Source: Bacillus sp. EB600
GTDB taxonomy: Bacteria > Bacillota > Bacilli > Bacillales > Cytobacillaceae
Length of the DNA stretch: 64,000 bases
Direction: 5' to 3'
Assembly (NCBI RefSeq): GCF_024494385.1
Contig: NZ_JAEVLT010000026.1
Location: forward strand, 1-64,000
Below are positions 56,148 to 64,000 of the stretch, in pieces. The notes below the pieces were generated by a model that saw only the letters and a list, made by a program, of their open reading frames with translations, had not been told where the DNA came from and did no database searches. Each line of letters opens with the position of its first letter. The first letter of the stretch is position 1. The translations under genes and the position numbers were made by a program.

Positions 56148-56987
56148 ATGGAAACGATTTATTTGAATCGAGAAAACTTACGAGCTTGGCAGGAAAAAGC
56201 AAAACCGTGTGTTTGTGCACTTGGCTGTTTTGACGGTCTCCACATTGGGCATTGTAAAGTGATTAACACTGCTTACGAAAAGGCGAAAGAAAAAAATGTA
56301 CAATTAGCCGTGATGAGCTTCTTTCCCCATCCTAAAACGGTAATAACAAACGGTAAAAAACAAGTGCACTATTTAATGCCGCTATCCGAAAAAGAGGAGA
56401 GGCTGCAAAGCTTAGGTGTTGATACATTCTACATTGTTGAATTCGATAAAGAATTTGCTGCTCTTCCCCCAGAACAGTTTGTTGCCAAATATTTAATTCA
56501 ACTAGGTGTCGTCCATGCAGTCGCTGGTTTTGATTTTTGTTATGGATGCCGGGGTTCAGGAAATATGGATCGGTTAAATCGTGATTCAGAAGGACGTATA
56601 AATATTACAAATTTAGGAAAAGTAGGATACCACGGGGAGAAAATAAGTTCTACTAGTATTCGCGAAAGACTGTTAACGGGAAATGTCGAAGAACTGCCCC
56701 ATTTTCTTGGTCACTACTATGAGGTCAAGTGTGATTGGGATGGGGAGATTTTAAAGCCGCATCCCTACTATACACTTCCTGCACCAGGGCGTTATGCTGT
56801 TACGGTAAAAAATGAAACATGTGCTAAGGATACAGAAGTGATTGTCATCCAAACACAGGTTGGTCCGTCACTAAAATGTACGACAGAGATTCCACCTAAC
56901 CTGAAAGGGAGGTTATCGATTGTCTGGTATCGCCACATCGTGGAAGACAATGTACAACACTATAATGAAAAAATATTAATATCCTAG
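56148..56987 (+). CDS. FAD synthetase family protein with a degenerate C-terminal domain
   Basis: A 279-residue protein. The N-terminal nucleotidyltransferase is well kept: LGCFDGLHIGH near residues 22-32, FDFCYGCRGSGN near 125-136, and SSTSIRERLLTG near 165-176, as in RibF adenylyltransferases. The C-terminal part, where RibF has the riboflavin kinase motif with PTAN, reads GEILKPHPYYTLPAPGRYAV and lacks it. It probably makes FAD from FMN only, which would suit an island full of flavoproteins (inference). Confidence 0.72.
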   Translation: METIYLNRENLRAWQEKAKPCVCALGCFDGLHIGHCKVINTAYEKAKEKNVQLAVMSFFPHPKTVITNGKKQVHYLMPLSEKEERLQSLGVDTFYIVEFDKEFAALPPEQFVAKYLIQLGVVHAVAGFDFCYGCRGSGNMDRLNRDSEGRINITNLGKVGYHGEKISSTSIRERLLTGNVEELPHFLGHYYEVKCDWDGEILKPHPYYTLPAPGRYAVTVKNETCAKDTEVIVIQTQVGPSLKCTTEIPPNLKGRLSIVWYRHIVEDNVQHYNEKILIS

Positions 56988-57122
56988 TGAATAACTATTA
57001 ATTACACAAATGGTCGCCAAGAGATCAAACAGCTTCTTTTTGAATTATTATTTATCATTTACTGCCCTTAGAAGCTACCGCTGTAAAGAGAAAATAGGAA
57101 AATTTTTTAAGGAGGTTATCTG

Positions 57123-57278
57123 ATGAGAAAATCTTTAAATAGAAGAAATCTAGATGAATTAATAAAGAGTAATATAAAAAATTTAGAAAACAATCCGAAA
57201 TTACTTGAGCAGATTGAAAAAAGAATTGAAATAAAGCATATTGAAAAATTATCTAAAGAAATGAAAACGGTGAAATGA
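57123..57278 (+). CDS. Fur-regulated basic protein family (FbpA/FbpB-like) peptide
   Basis: A 51-residue peptide starting MRKSLNRRNLDELIKSNIKNL and rich in Lys/Glu (IEKRIEIKHIEKLSKE). It fits the Fbp family of small proteins from Bacillus that assist Fur/FsrA iron-sparing regulation. AAGGAGG lies nine bases before the ATG. I see no clear Fur box nearby. Confidence 0.68.
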   Translation: MRKSLNRRNLDELIKSNIKNLENNPKLLEQIEKRIEIKHIEKLSKEMKTVK

Positions 57279-57329
57279 GTGTTGTCTATTAGGTAGTTAA
57301 CTAACTTTTAATAAGAGAGGGGAATCATT

Positions 57330-57695
57330 TTGGATAGGTCAAAAGGAATTCTTGAAGCCGAAATAAGTAAGACTTTAACTCATTGGGAGAAAAACTATCT
57401 TGGACGCGGATCAATATCAGTTAAATCAGATATCTTACGAGACATGGTTATAGTTACATTACATCGTATACTAACTCCTGCTGTATATTCACTATGTAGA
57501 GATAAAGAGGGATTGTTATCCCTAAAAAGGAACCGAAATAGTTTGGTAGAATCAGGTGCGGAAGACTTAAAGAAGATTATCTTTACTCTAACAAATCAAG
57601 AGGTAGTGAGTTTTCACACAGATATTAGTACAACCTCAGGAGAACGAGTTATGGTCTTTAAACTTTCAAGTGATTTAGAAAACAAATTAGCATAA
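57330..57695 (+). CDS. DUF2294 domain protein
   Basis: A 121-residue protein resembling the DUF2294 family: GRGSISVKSDILRDMVIVTL near residues 26-45 and the SFHTDISTTSGERVMVF end are typical. It starts with TTG after GAGAGGGG. Function is unknown to me. It sits between pieces of the disrupted thioesterase gene. Confidence 0.65.
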   Translation: MDRSKGILEAEISKTLTHWEKNYLGRGSISVKSDILRDMVIVTLHRILTPAVYSLCRDKEGLLSLKRNRNSLVESGAEDLKKIIFTLTNQEVVSFHTDISTTSGERVMVFKLSSDLENKLA

Positions 57696-57732
57696 AAGGG
57701 TTCTGGTACAAAAATATTTAAAAAGTAGTAGG

Positions 57733-57835
57733 GGCAAAATAGGAGCAACTGCTCTTTTAACTTTTGTCGCACTAGATGAAAATAAACGTTCCAGCAAACG
57801 TTCCTGAAGTAATTCCTGAAACTGAACATGCATAA
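57733..57835 (+). pseudogene. 3' remnant of a thioesterase gene
   Basis: The bases encode GKIGATALLTFVALDENKR and then, after a one-base frameshift, PANVPEVIPETE. They match CKIAATAFLTFVGVDGDKRPARVPDVIPETE of the gene at 52800 in two stretches. The middle of the gene is missing. It ends the duplicated region. Confidence 0.8.
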
Positions 57836-57973
57836 ATTTTTTAAATTTTTTTCAAAAAGGGATTGAAGCCCATATAATATAAACGCTTTGTAAAAAAAGA
57901 ATAGAAAAAGCTGAAATTCATTTAACCGATCTAATTTAAAGAATTTTAATTTTGTACAAATCCTTGTAATTAC

Positions 57974-58552
57974 TCAACTTTCGCACACTGAAATAGGCAG
58001 ATATGCCTTGATATAGTTGGGCAAGCCTGCGATCCATTGTAGTAGTTGACTTTTGATAAACTTTTGAATTTTCTTGTTACTCTCTTTAAGGGTATCTTCA
58101 AGAAGCTCGATTAATTGCTGAAGAGCAATAGCCCAATCGAGGTTACTGATTTCATCACAGAGTTCATAAAACATACCGTCTAGTGTTCTTTCATCCGTGC
58201 TACATCGGTTTTGCCAGGACAGCACAATGTATCGGGAAAAAACAATCGTTGTATGACTAATTAATAAATCATAGGAACGACCTTGAAACTCCTTTTGGAG
58301 TTTTAATAAGGATTTTGTTGTCTTGAAAAAGACTTCGATGTCCCACCTTATGCCGTATATTCTGATGACTTCTTGGTCATCTAACGTACAGTCTGTACTC
58401 AAAATAGCTAGCCACTCCCTCTTTTTATTACGGTTACGAACGAAGACCATTTTGACTGGAACTCCGTTGGCTTGGGTGGTTTGTATGGATCGAAGAAGAC
58501 CTTTTTTTCCTTGAATGGGTGCTGCTAAACGATAAAGTTCATTCAAGCTCAC
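57974..58552 (-). pseudogene. IS4-family transposase, C-terminal part
   Basis: A 192-codon frame with the IS4 YREK-type motif YGIRWDIEVFFKTTKS near residues 65-80, supplying the catalytic Glu. It starts with GTG, overlapping the stop of the N-terminal frame by four bases. I see no slippery sequence at the junction, so a decay frameshift is more likely than programmed frameshifting. Confidence 0.82.
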
Positions 58553-59310
58553 GCGCTCCCATCTACAAAGTAACGTTGCTTTAAATTCTTAACCATGCCA
58601 ATTACATCTAGCCCTTGTTCTTTGATGTTCTTAATGAGTGGTTGATGGGTAAACCAAGTATCCATTAACACATAAGAGGCATCAATACCAGCATTCAGAG
58701 CACGTTCAATCATGTCTGGAATTTGTTCTGGTGCAGATTGTAATGCTTCAAGGCGTCGTTTGTAACCTGAACTGCGCTTATCGATTTTACTTGTAATTCC
58801 GTTAATTTGGCTTGTTTTTGAGCTTAATAAAGAAAAGTCCACAGGAATGAACGTGGCACCATCTGACCAGCCAAGGGTAAGCATGCGAAAGCCTTTATAA
58901 AATCTCATTTTTTGAGAAGCATGATCAAAACAACGAGCTAGTAACTCAACGTATTTACTACGATTTCGATCATACGAAGAATCATCTAACACCAAGACCT
59001 TCGGTCTGTCATGATTCGAGAGTTTCGTTACTTTGCCAATCGTGTGAGCACTAAGAGAAAGTAAAAATCTACGCCATGCAAAGGTAGACTTATTTAAAAA
59101 ACGATAGACAGCGTCTTTAGCAGGAAAATCGGCAGATTTTTTACTTTCAAGCGTCCGAAACCAGTTCTTGTTTTCAAAGATCAAACAAAAAATCAGTTGA
59201 AAAAGAAAACCACAAGAAAAGCCAAAAGACTTTGTAATACCAGCTTTTCTTAGATGTTTTAGCACTTGTAATTGTTTAAATGTGGATGTTAGTTCATTTG
59301 GTAGTGCTTA
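58549..59310 (-). pseudogene. IS4-family transposase, N-terminal part
   Basis: The frame carries the first two catalytic aspartates, in VLVLDDSSYDRNRS and VLMDTWFTHQPL. From a GTG at 59265 it is 238 codons long, but the coding pattern goes on upstream (LPNELTSTFKQLQ) to a stop at 59308. An ATG in another frame at 59320 (MVKIST) would join it after a frameshift. Two frameshifts therefore inactivate the gene. Confidence 0.8.
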
Positions 59311-59550
59311 TTTTGACCATTATTCGATATCATATAGGAGGCACCTCTTCTGTTTGGATATTGTGATTCTAGTCAAATCAACTATACCAAACGATGAGGT
59401 GTTTTTTCTTGCCTTTATTGAGGTCAAGCACCATATTTCAACAGCCCCGAACATTACAGCGAGTTAAACTCATTACATTTTTCTAGGTGCGAAAGTTGAG
59501 TTACTTATAATTAGTGAAAAAAGATTCAACGGGAAATGCACGTAGATAGT

Positions 59551-59784
59551 CTAGTGAAGTTTTGTGCATTGGGGTTTAACGGAGTATGTACAGGATAAAT
59601 GTATAAAAAATAGGCGGGTCTCGTCACCCGCCAAATTGAAAGGGTTTATAGTTACTTCACTGACTTTGTCCATATATTTTATTGGATCACGGATGTCACC
59701 ACGGTTACAATCTGCACAAGTTAATACTAGGTTCCATACTCCGTTAAGTAATAAACTATTAAAAATTGCAATAGAATCATACAA
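59551..59784 (-). pseudogene. HNH endonuclease fragment
   Basis: The minus-strand frame contains NGVWNLVLTCADCNRGD, the typical WNLV-CxxCN core of HNH nucleases, and continues IRDPIKYMDKVSE. Upstream, DDLCPGKK appears in another frame after a seven-A run, so a frameshift separates the two pieces. A terminator (59605-59632) lies inside the open frame. It is a remnant. Confidence 0.55.
59605..59632 (-). terminator. Minus-strand terminator in the HNH remnant
   Basis: GGCGGGT and ACCCGCC form a 7-bp stem with a six-base loop. On the minus strand it is followed by TATTTTTTAT. It presumably ended the original HNH gene. Confidence 0.65.
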
Positions 59785-60433
59785 AAAACGATTTTTTTAC
59801 CAGGGCAAAGATCATCATGATATAGGTTTTATGGATGGCTATATTGACTCGTATATGGACTATTTCATTGAAGGTTTAAACAGCAAGTAAATATTCATCA
59901 CCAGTTTTATTCAAACGGAACCCTTTATAAACAAAGCTTTTTTTTGACCACAAAACATAATATGTATTTAACTTCAGTTTATTGTTCAAATAAAAGAAAG
60001 CCTGTTTTATCAGGCTTTCCCAAAACAAATATATTTTGTTTTTATTCATATTTTATGAGTAAATTAAAGAGCGGAAAAAATACAGTCTTTGAATCGTTTG
60101 CGTAACCTTCATTTCCCCTAACCCTGTGGCTAAATAAATGTCAAAGATCCCTTTTCTTTTTGAAAATTGGCTCCTTTATTGTCCTCCTATGTGTCCTCGT
60201 CCTTTTTTTATTTTATTTATCGATATTTAAGTTGAGTATTTCAAAACGTTGATATAAAGCCATTTTTTTAATTGGTTTTTCTCTATTTTGAATTGAGACG
60301 AATGGGCGGCATGATGTAATAAACATCATAAAGCCTTGATATATAGGGGTTTTTAAGTGGAATTAAGATAAATGCTCATACTTTTGCTCATAGTAAGCAA
60401 AAAATGCTCACTTTTTTCACAAAAGCCATCTTA
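59785..60433. other. Gene-free stretch with hairpin and att-like site
   Basis: No gene is supported. A plus-strand frame of 108 codons (59564-59890) is open, but its first half is antisense to the HNH fragment. A hairpin AAAGCCTG-TTTTAT-CAGGCTTT lies at 59997-60018. The copy of the groEL end is at 60300-60319, followed by AAAGCCTTGATATATAGGGGTTTTT, which resembles a groEL-type terminator region. Confidence 0.5.
60300..60319 (+). repeat. att-like copy of the groEL 3' end (right copy)
   Basis: An exact 20-base match to 25111-25130, including the groEL stop codon, but without the rest of groEL. AAAGCCTTG occurs shortly after both copies. The integrase gene begins its 3' end 115 bases to the right, the usual place for an attachment site. 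Confidence 0.75.
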
Positions 60434-61597
60434 TCATAGAAGGTCTTTCATCAGTTTACTAAACTGGTGGGAGGCCTTTTCTTCCATATTGGCTGTCATA
60501 TGCGCGTAAATATTCATGGTTGTGTTAATGTCTGTATGCCCTAAACGCTGTTGCATCTCCTTTACTCCCACACCAGCCTCAATCAAAAGAGATGTATGTG
60601 TATGTCTGAATGAATGAGGGGTAATGTTTTTATCAATATCTGCCTTTTTTAATAAACGTTTTAGCCTAGTTTCAATCACTTTTCTTAATTGTGGGTGTCC
60701 ATCATCACGCGCAAAGATAAACTGATTATCCACATATAGAGGCCCTTTTTGGAACTTTATTTCTTTTTGCTTGATCGCATGCCGCTTTAACATTTTTACA
60801 AGTCTTTCATCAATTCGAATGGTTCGGATAGATCCCGATGTTTTAGGTGTCAGTAACTCATACCCTTTAATATTATTATTTGGGTTGTATAAAGTTTTAG
60901 TAACACGCAATGACCCTTTTTCTTCATCAAAATCAGTCCATTTAAGAGCAAGTAATTCTCCAATACGTAAACCTGTATAGGCAAGTGTGGTAAAAATCAA
61001 AGAATCCATATCTAAGCCATTTGAATCAGTAATACGTAAAAATTGTGCTAACTCCTCTTTCTCTAAAAATTTTATCTTCTCTTTTTTGCTTTCAATTTCT
61101 TCAACCTTTACTTGATACTTTGGTAAATGAGTATTTTCAGTGGGATTAATTTTAATGAGCCCCAGTTCAACCGCATGATTAAAAATCATTCGGCAGCAAG
61201 CATGAATGCCACTTACATAATTCCGACTGTACTTTTCAGATAGCTCCATTATTCGCTTTTGATAAATTTGTTTGCTGACTTTTTTAAGTGGATAAGGTCC
61301 CCATACGGATATAAAGTGTTTCATTTCTTTACTACGTGCTCTTACACTGCTTATTTTTGTATTTTGGGCGTATACCTTTATCCAGTCTTTAGCAAAGGAT
61401 TCAAAAGTCATTTTAGTTTCTTTTAAAAACGTCCCATTTTCCACCTCTGCTTCTACTTTTCGGGCAGCAGAAGTAGCTTCTTTTTTGGTAGCAAAGCTCG
61501 ACTTGGTTATTTGTTTTGGCTTTTTGGTTAGCGGCTCTATACCACAGGAAACCGTATAAGCCCATTTTCCATTACTCCGTTTGTGAATATATGCCAT
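60434..61597 (-). CDS. int: Phage/ICE-type tyrosine integrase
   Basis: A 387-residue recombinase. It has an N-terminal Arm-binding domain (MAYIHKRSNGKWAYTV), a core-binding SAM-like domain (about residues 60-165) and a catalytic domain with YTGLRIGELLALKW (Arg), HSFRHTHTSLL (His-x-x-Arg), LGHTDINTTMNIYAH (His and nucleophile Tyr). It is intact. It resembles integrases of Tn916-like and phage elements, and its 3' end faces the groEL-like att site. Confidence 0.93.
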   Translation of the reverse strand: MAYIHKRSNGKWAYTVSCGIEPLTKKPKQITKSSFATKKEATSAARKVEAEVENGTFLKETKMTFESFAKDWIKVYAQNTKISSVRARSKEMKHFISVWGPYPLKKVSKQIYQKRIMELSEKYSRNYVSGIHACCRMIFNHAVELGLIKINPTENTHLPKYQVKVEEIESKKEKIKFLEKEELAQFLRITDSNGLDMDSLIFTTLAYTGLRIGELLALKWTDFDEEKGSLRVTKTLYNPNNNIKGYELLTPKTSGSIRTIRIDERLVKMLKRHAIKQKEIKFQKGPLYVDNQFIFARDDGHPQLRKVIETRLKRLLKKADIDKNITPHSFRHTHTSLLIEAGVGVKEMQQRLGHTDINTTMNIYAHMTANMEEKASHQFSKLMKDLL

Positions 61598-61598
61598 A

Positions 61599-61826
61599 TT
61601 ACTTTTCTCCTTTCAGTTTCCTTTCTTTTTTTAAACGATTATTGTAAGCCATTTCGCAACTAGATCTTTTCCTATTTGGAAGTGGGGGACAAAACCTTTG
61701 CCTTTTGTGTGTAACTTCAAAAATATGTCCGCAGTAGTCACATTTACGAACTTCTACATTGTTAGATAAAGCTTTAGCTAATTGAAGAAAAAAAGCATTA
61801 TCTCTTTGTTGAAGTAATGCCGCCCA
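61599..61826 (-). pseudogene. Truncated zinc-ribbon protein upstream of the integrase gene
   Basis: The open frame reads WAALLQQRDNAFF... and contains CDYCGHIFEVTHKRQRFCPP then SSCEMAYNNRLKK, a four-Cys zinc-binding pattern. No start codon exists after the preceding stop at 61827, so the N-terminal part is lost. Its stop codon is one base from the integrase start; the two were probably co-transcribed. Confidence 0.6.
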
Positions 61827-61856
61827 TTATTGAATAACAGAATAATTAATAGCCAC

Positions 61857-62339
61857 TTACAACTCCGATTGGGAATTATTTGCTTTCTTAATTGTTTGTT
61901 CAACAATGTACTGATACCCATAAATAATAATTGCTAAAGACACACATATAAAAAACCAAATTGAACGTGTCATTTTTTTAAACTCAAAAATTCCAACTTT
62001 TTTATTAATAGCATAAAAAGGAAAAGCACAAATAGCATCCAATACTGCATTTGTAATTAAGTATTTGAGAAAACTGCCGTATGTTAGTTTAAATACCCAT
62101 AGTGTAGTTACAAAAAAAGGACCTAATATAAATGAAAAGTCTATAGGAACACCAGAATATAAGGGGTTTTTATTTTTCCACCATCTTTTCTTATTAGCAA
62201 TTACACTAAAAATACTTAGGAATAAATTAACAAAACTTGCTACAGGTAAAAACCTAAAAAATGGCTTTTTTCCCATAAAAGGAACAGTTAGCCATGGTGC
62301 AATCAGCATTGCTAAAGAGAATATCTTTTTTTTATCCAT
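61857..62339 (-). CDS. Integral membrane protein of unknown function
   Basis: A 160-residue protein with about four hydrophobic segments (MLIAPWLTVPF, FVNLFLSIFSVI, FSFILGPFFVTTLWVF, SIWFFICVSLAIIIYGY). ATG 62339 is chosen over a TTG at 62348 that touches the AAGGAAG site. I do not recognise a specific function. It is part of the integrase-linked element. Confidence 0.6.
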   Translation of the reverse strand: MDKKKIFSLAMLIAPWLTVPFMGKKPFFRFLPVASFVNLFLSIFSVIANKKRWWKNKNPLYSGVPIDFSFILGPFFVTTLWVFKLTYGSFLKYLITNAVLDAICAFPFYAINKKVGIFEFKKMTRSIWFFICVSLAIIIYGYQYIVEQTIKKANNSQSEL

Positions 62340-62454
62340 ATAAGTCAACTTCCTTCTGAAATGTTTTTTTTAACATTCCTCAAACTAAACCTTATTATTA
62401 TTTTCTCTTGTCCAAGTAATCTGCCAGTTAGTTCAACAAGGAAATCAACATCAT

Positions 62455-62471
62455 TGTTTAACACAGCCTAT
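62455..62471 (-). repeat. 17-base repeat shared with the end of glaH
   Basis: ATAGGCTGTGTTAAACA, read on the minus strand, is identical to 52276-52292 just at the glaH stop codon, and the next bases (GTTGAT) are also similar. It looks like the end of an insertion sequence left behind, though no transposase is attached to either copy. Nothing else stands out in the 284-base gap 62340-62623. Confidence 0.4.
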
Positions 62472-62623
62472 AATAAAAGCCCCTCTCTGAAGCTCTCAAC
62501 AAATTAAACGAGTTGAAAGAACAAAAATATGTATTAATGCCTTCTTTAGGAGGTAGAAAACGTAAACGACTCCTTTAATCCGATATAATTAAATTAATAT
62601 CTGATTAAAATGGAGTGGCTTAA

Positions 62624-63829
62624 ATGGACATTAATAAAGAAACTTTAGAAAGGTTATATCGTGCTGAAAATCTTTCACATGAGGAAATTGGTAAAAGATT
62701 CGGAGTAGGTCGTAAAACGATTGCTAGGCGATTGAAAAGTTATGGAATTCCAGAAAGACCCAGAAAAACAAATAAGATATTAATTGAAAAGGAAATATTA
62801 GAAAAGTTATATATTCATGATCAACTTAATCCAGATCAAGTAGCGGAAAGGTTGGGAGTAGGTCGTAAAACTATTACAAACCTTTTAAAAGAACATGGTA
62901 TTCCATTAAGGGATACTAAAGAAGGTACAAGGATTGCAATAGAAAAAAAGTTATTAAAAAATACTTTAAATATTTCAAAAGAAGAATTGGAACAGAAGTA
63001 TTTTCAAGAAAATATGCCTATTCCTAAAATTGCAGAAGAGTATGGTGTTTCTTCAACTTGGATGTATAGATATTTTAAGTCAATGAATATCGAATTAAGA
63101 TCTTATAATGAGGCTGTTTCATTAGTTCATAAGGAAAGGAATGCTAATATTGAAAAAGTTCATAAAGAGGTTTTAATTGAATTATTAGATCAAGGTTTAA
63201 CAATGGCTGAAATTGGTCGTGAATTAGGAGTTAGTGAAATTGTGATATCTGATAGGGTGGATCAATTTGGATTAAGGGACTATGTAACAAAGAACATCAA
63301 GAATTTTTACAAGAAATTTCTACCTGATGTTTCACCTTTTAAAAGAGGGAATAAAATGCCTTATGAGTTAATCGAGAAAACAACTAAAAGTAGAATGGAA
63401 ACATTCAGTAAAAAAAGGGATAAGATTGATAATTTCAAGTATTATCAAAATACTGCTGGACATCTATCTTATTTTTATTACACAAAAAATGGAGCTAATA
63501 TTCCTGAAGGTATGCACATAGATCATATCTTTTCTGTTTGGGATGGATGGATTCATAAAGTTCATCCAGAAGATATTTCTAATCCTATTAATTTAAGATT
63601 AATCCAAAAAGAAATGAATCTAAAAAAGAATGCAAATTCTGATATCACTTTTGAACAATTTAAAAGTTTAATTGGTGAATTAAAACCATTTGAAAGACCC
63701 GAATTAGAAAAAAATTATTGTCATTTTTGTGGTAAAGATATTACTTATAAATCAAGACCTGCTAAATATTGCGGCAAAAGTTGTGCGGATAAAGTTTACT
63801 ATAGAAAAAGGAAATCAAAGAGCCATTAG
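62624..63829 (+). CDS. Four-HTH, HNH-nuclease, zinc-finger protein
   Basis: A 401-residue protein with an unusual layout. Four helix-turn-helix repeats occupy about residues 1-230, seen as EEIGKRFGVGRKTIARRL, DQVAERLGVGRKTITNLL, PKIAEEYGVSSTWMYRYF and AEIGRELGVSEIVISDRV. An HNH-type nuclease core follows (GMHIDHIFSVWDGW and NPINLRLIQKEMNLKKN). A four-Cys finger ends it (CHFCGKDI...YCGKSC). Such pieces occur in homing endonucleases and phage nucleases. Its role here, homing, defence or regulation, is not known. It is intact. Confidence 0.72.
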   Translation: MDINKETLERLYRAENLSHEEIGKRFGVGRKTIARRLKSYGIPERPRKTNKILIEKEILEKLYIHDQLNPDQVAERLGVGRKTITNLLKEHGIPLRDTKEGTRIAIEKKLLKNTLNISKEELEQKYFQENMPIPKIAEEYGVSSTWMYRYFKSMNIELRSYNEAVSLVHKERNANIEKVHKEVLIELLDQGLTMAEIGRELGVSEIVISDRVDQFGLRDYVTKNIKNFYKKFLPDVSPFKRGNKMPYELIEKTTKSRMETFSKKRDKIDNFKYYQNTAGHLSYFYYTKNGANIPEGMHIDHIFSVWDGWIHKVHPEDISNPINLRLIQKEMNLKKNANSDITFEQFKSLIGELKPFERPELEKNYCHFCGKDITYKSRPAKYCGKSCADKVYYRKRKSKSH

Positions 63830-63850
63830 CATAAGCTAGTGGTTTTTTTT
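63823..63850 (+). terminator. Terminator of the HTH-HNH gene
   Basis: CCATTAGC and GCTAGTGG pair around ATAA and are followed by eight T residues. The 5' arm overlaps the stop codon. The remaining 150 bases of the window hold only a 21-codon frame that I do not regard as a gene. Confidence 0.87.
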
Positions 63851-64000
63851 GGTGTACCTAAAGGGGGTATTTATGGTTTTTGAAGTCGGTTGTTTAAAGG
63901 AACTAAGAAAAGTCGTAATTACAAGTTTTATACAATGAGAATACGTGCAAAAAAGAAGGTTTCATATTCCAACTAAACTGCCACGATAGTTCAATATCTG

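Larger units (their letters stand above)
57972..59501 (-). mobile_element. Degenerate IS4-type insertion sequence
   Basis: The ends are inverted repeats: ACTCAACTTTCGCAC (57972-57986) and GTGCGAAAGTTGAGT (59487-59501). The flanks TCCTTGTAATT and TACTTATAATT agree at 9 of 11 positions and may be a decayed target duplication. Inside is a DDE transposase gene on the minus strand broken by frameshifts. Total length is 1530 bp. Confidence 0.85.

Noticed and set aside
59564..59890. Open frame of 108 codons on the + strand
   Set aside because: It is antisense to the HNH fragment over most of its length and has no ribosome-binding site or family resemblance.

Overview
The window is chromosomal DNA from a spore-forming, low-GC Bacillaceae bacterium of the Bacillus/Neobacillus type. 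This rests on the B. subtilis-like gene order tsaE-tsaB-rimI-tsaD-ydiF-moaC-rex ... ydiK/ydiL-groES-groEL, on AGGAGG-type ribosome-binding sites, cre and CIRCE operators, an rRNA/tRNA operon end of Bacillus type, and small Bacillus proteins (Sda, Fbp).

Region 1 (1-240) is the end of an rRNA operon: the 5S rRNA 3' part, an initiator tRNA-fMet and a terminator. Region 2 (250-12835) is a sialic acid / amino sugar locus. It holds a YhcH-type anomerase, an FAD oxidoreductase, N-acetylneuraminate lyase, a three-gene sugar ABC importer, NanE, a ROK kinase, an RpiR regulator, NagA and NagB. A shared MsmK/UgpC-type ATPase lies convergently. Two near-identical sigma-A promoters, each followed by a cre site, predict catabolite control.

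Region 3 (13254-25130) is conserved housekeeping DNA: t6A tRNA modification genes, an ABC-F ATPase, moaC, rex, the bactofilin operon yhbDEF, ydiK/ydiL and groESL. Five perfect DnaA boxes lie between tsaD and ydiF.

Region 4 (25130-about 57840) is a catabolic island. It encodes ETF, an ETF-oxidising membrane Fe-S protein, three acyl-CoA dehydrogenases, and close homologues (by my recall of the R. palustris proteins) of AliA, AliB, BadH, BadI and BadK. These would convert cyclohexanecarboxylate to pimeloyl-CoA. Beta-oxidation genes and a glutarate branch (thioesterase, GlaH, LhgO) follow. Six -24/-12 (sigma-54) promoters, each with TTCTCAATTTTGCGAGAA-like upstream elements, and one bacterial enhancer-binding protein gene point to a single dedicated regulon. 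Two paralogous structured leader RNAs with intrinsic terminators precede an acyl-CoA synthetase gene and glaH. Duplicated promoter/thioesterase/sda blocks and gene remnants show recent rearrangement at the right end.

Region 5 (57972-64000) is mobile DNA: a degenerate IS4-type element, an HNH nuclease remnant, a tyrosine integrase beside a 20-bp exact copy of the groEL 3' end (att-like), a membrane protein, and an unusual four-HTH/HNH/zinc-finger protein. The repeat of the groEL end at 25111 and 60300 suggests the catabolic island was acquired by accretion at a groEL attachment site. Functions are assigned from motifs and remembered family features only; no database search was run.
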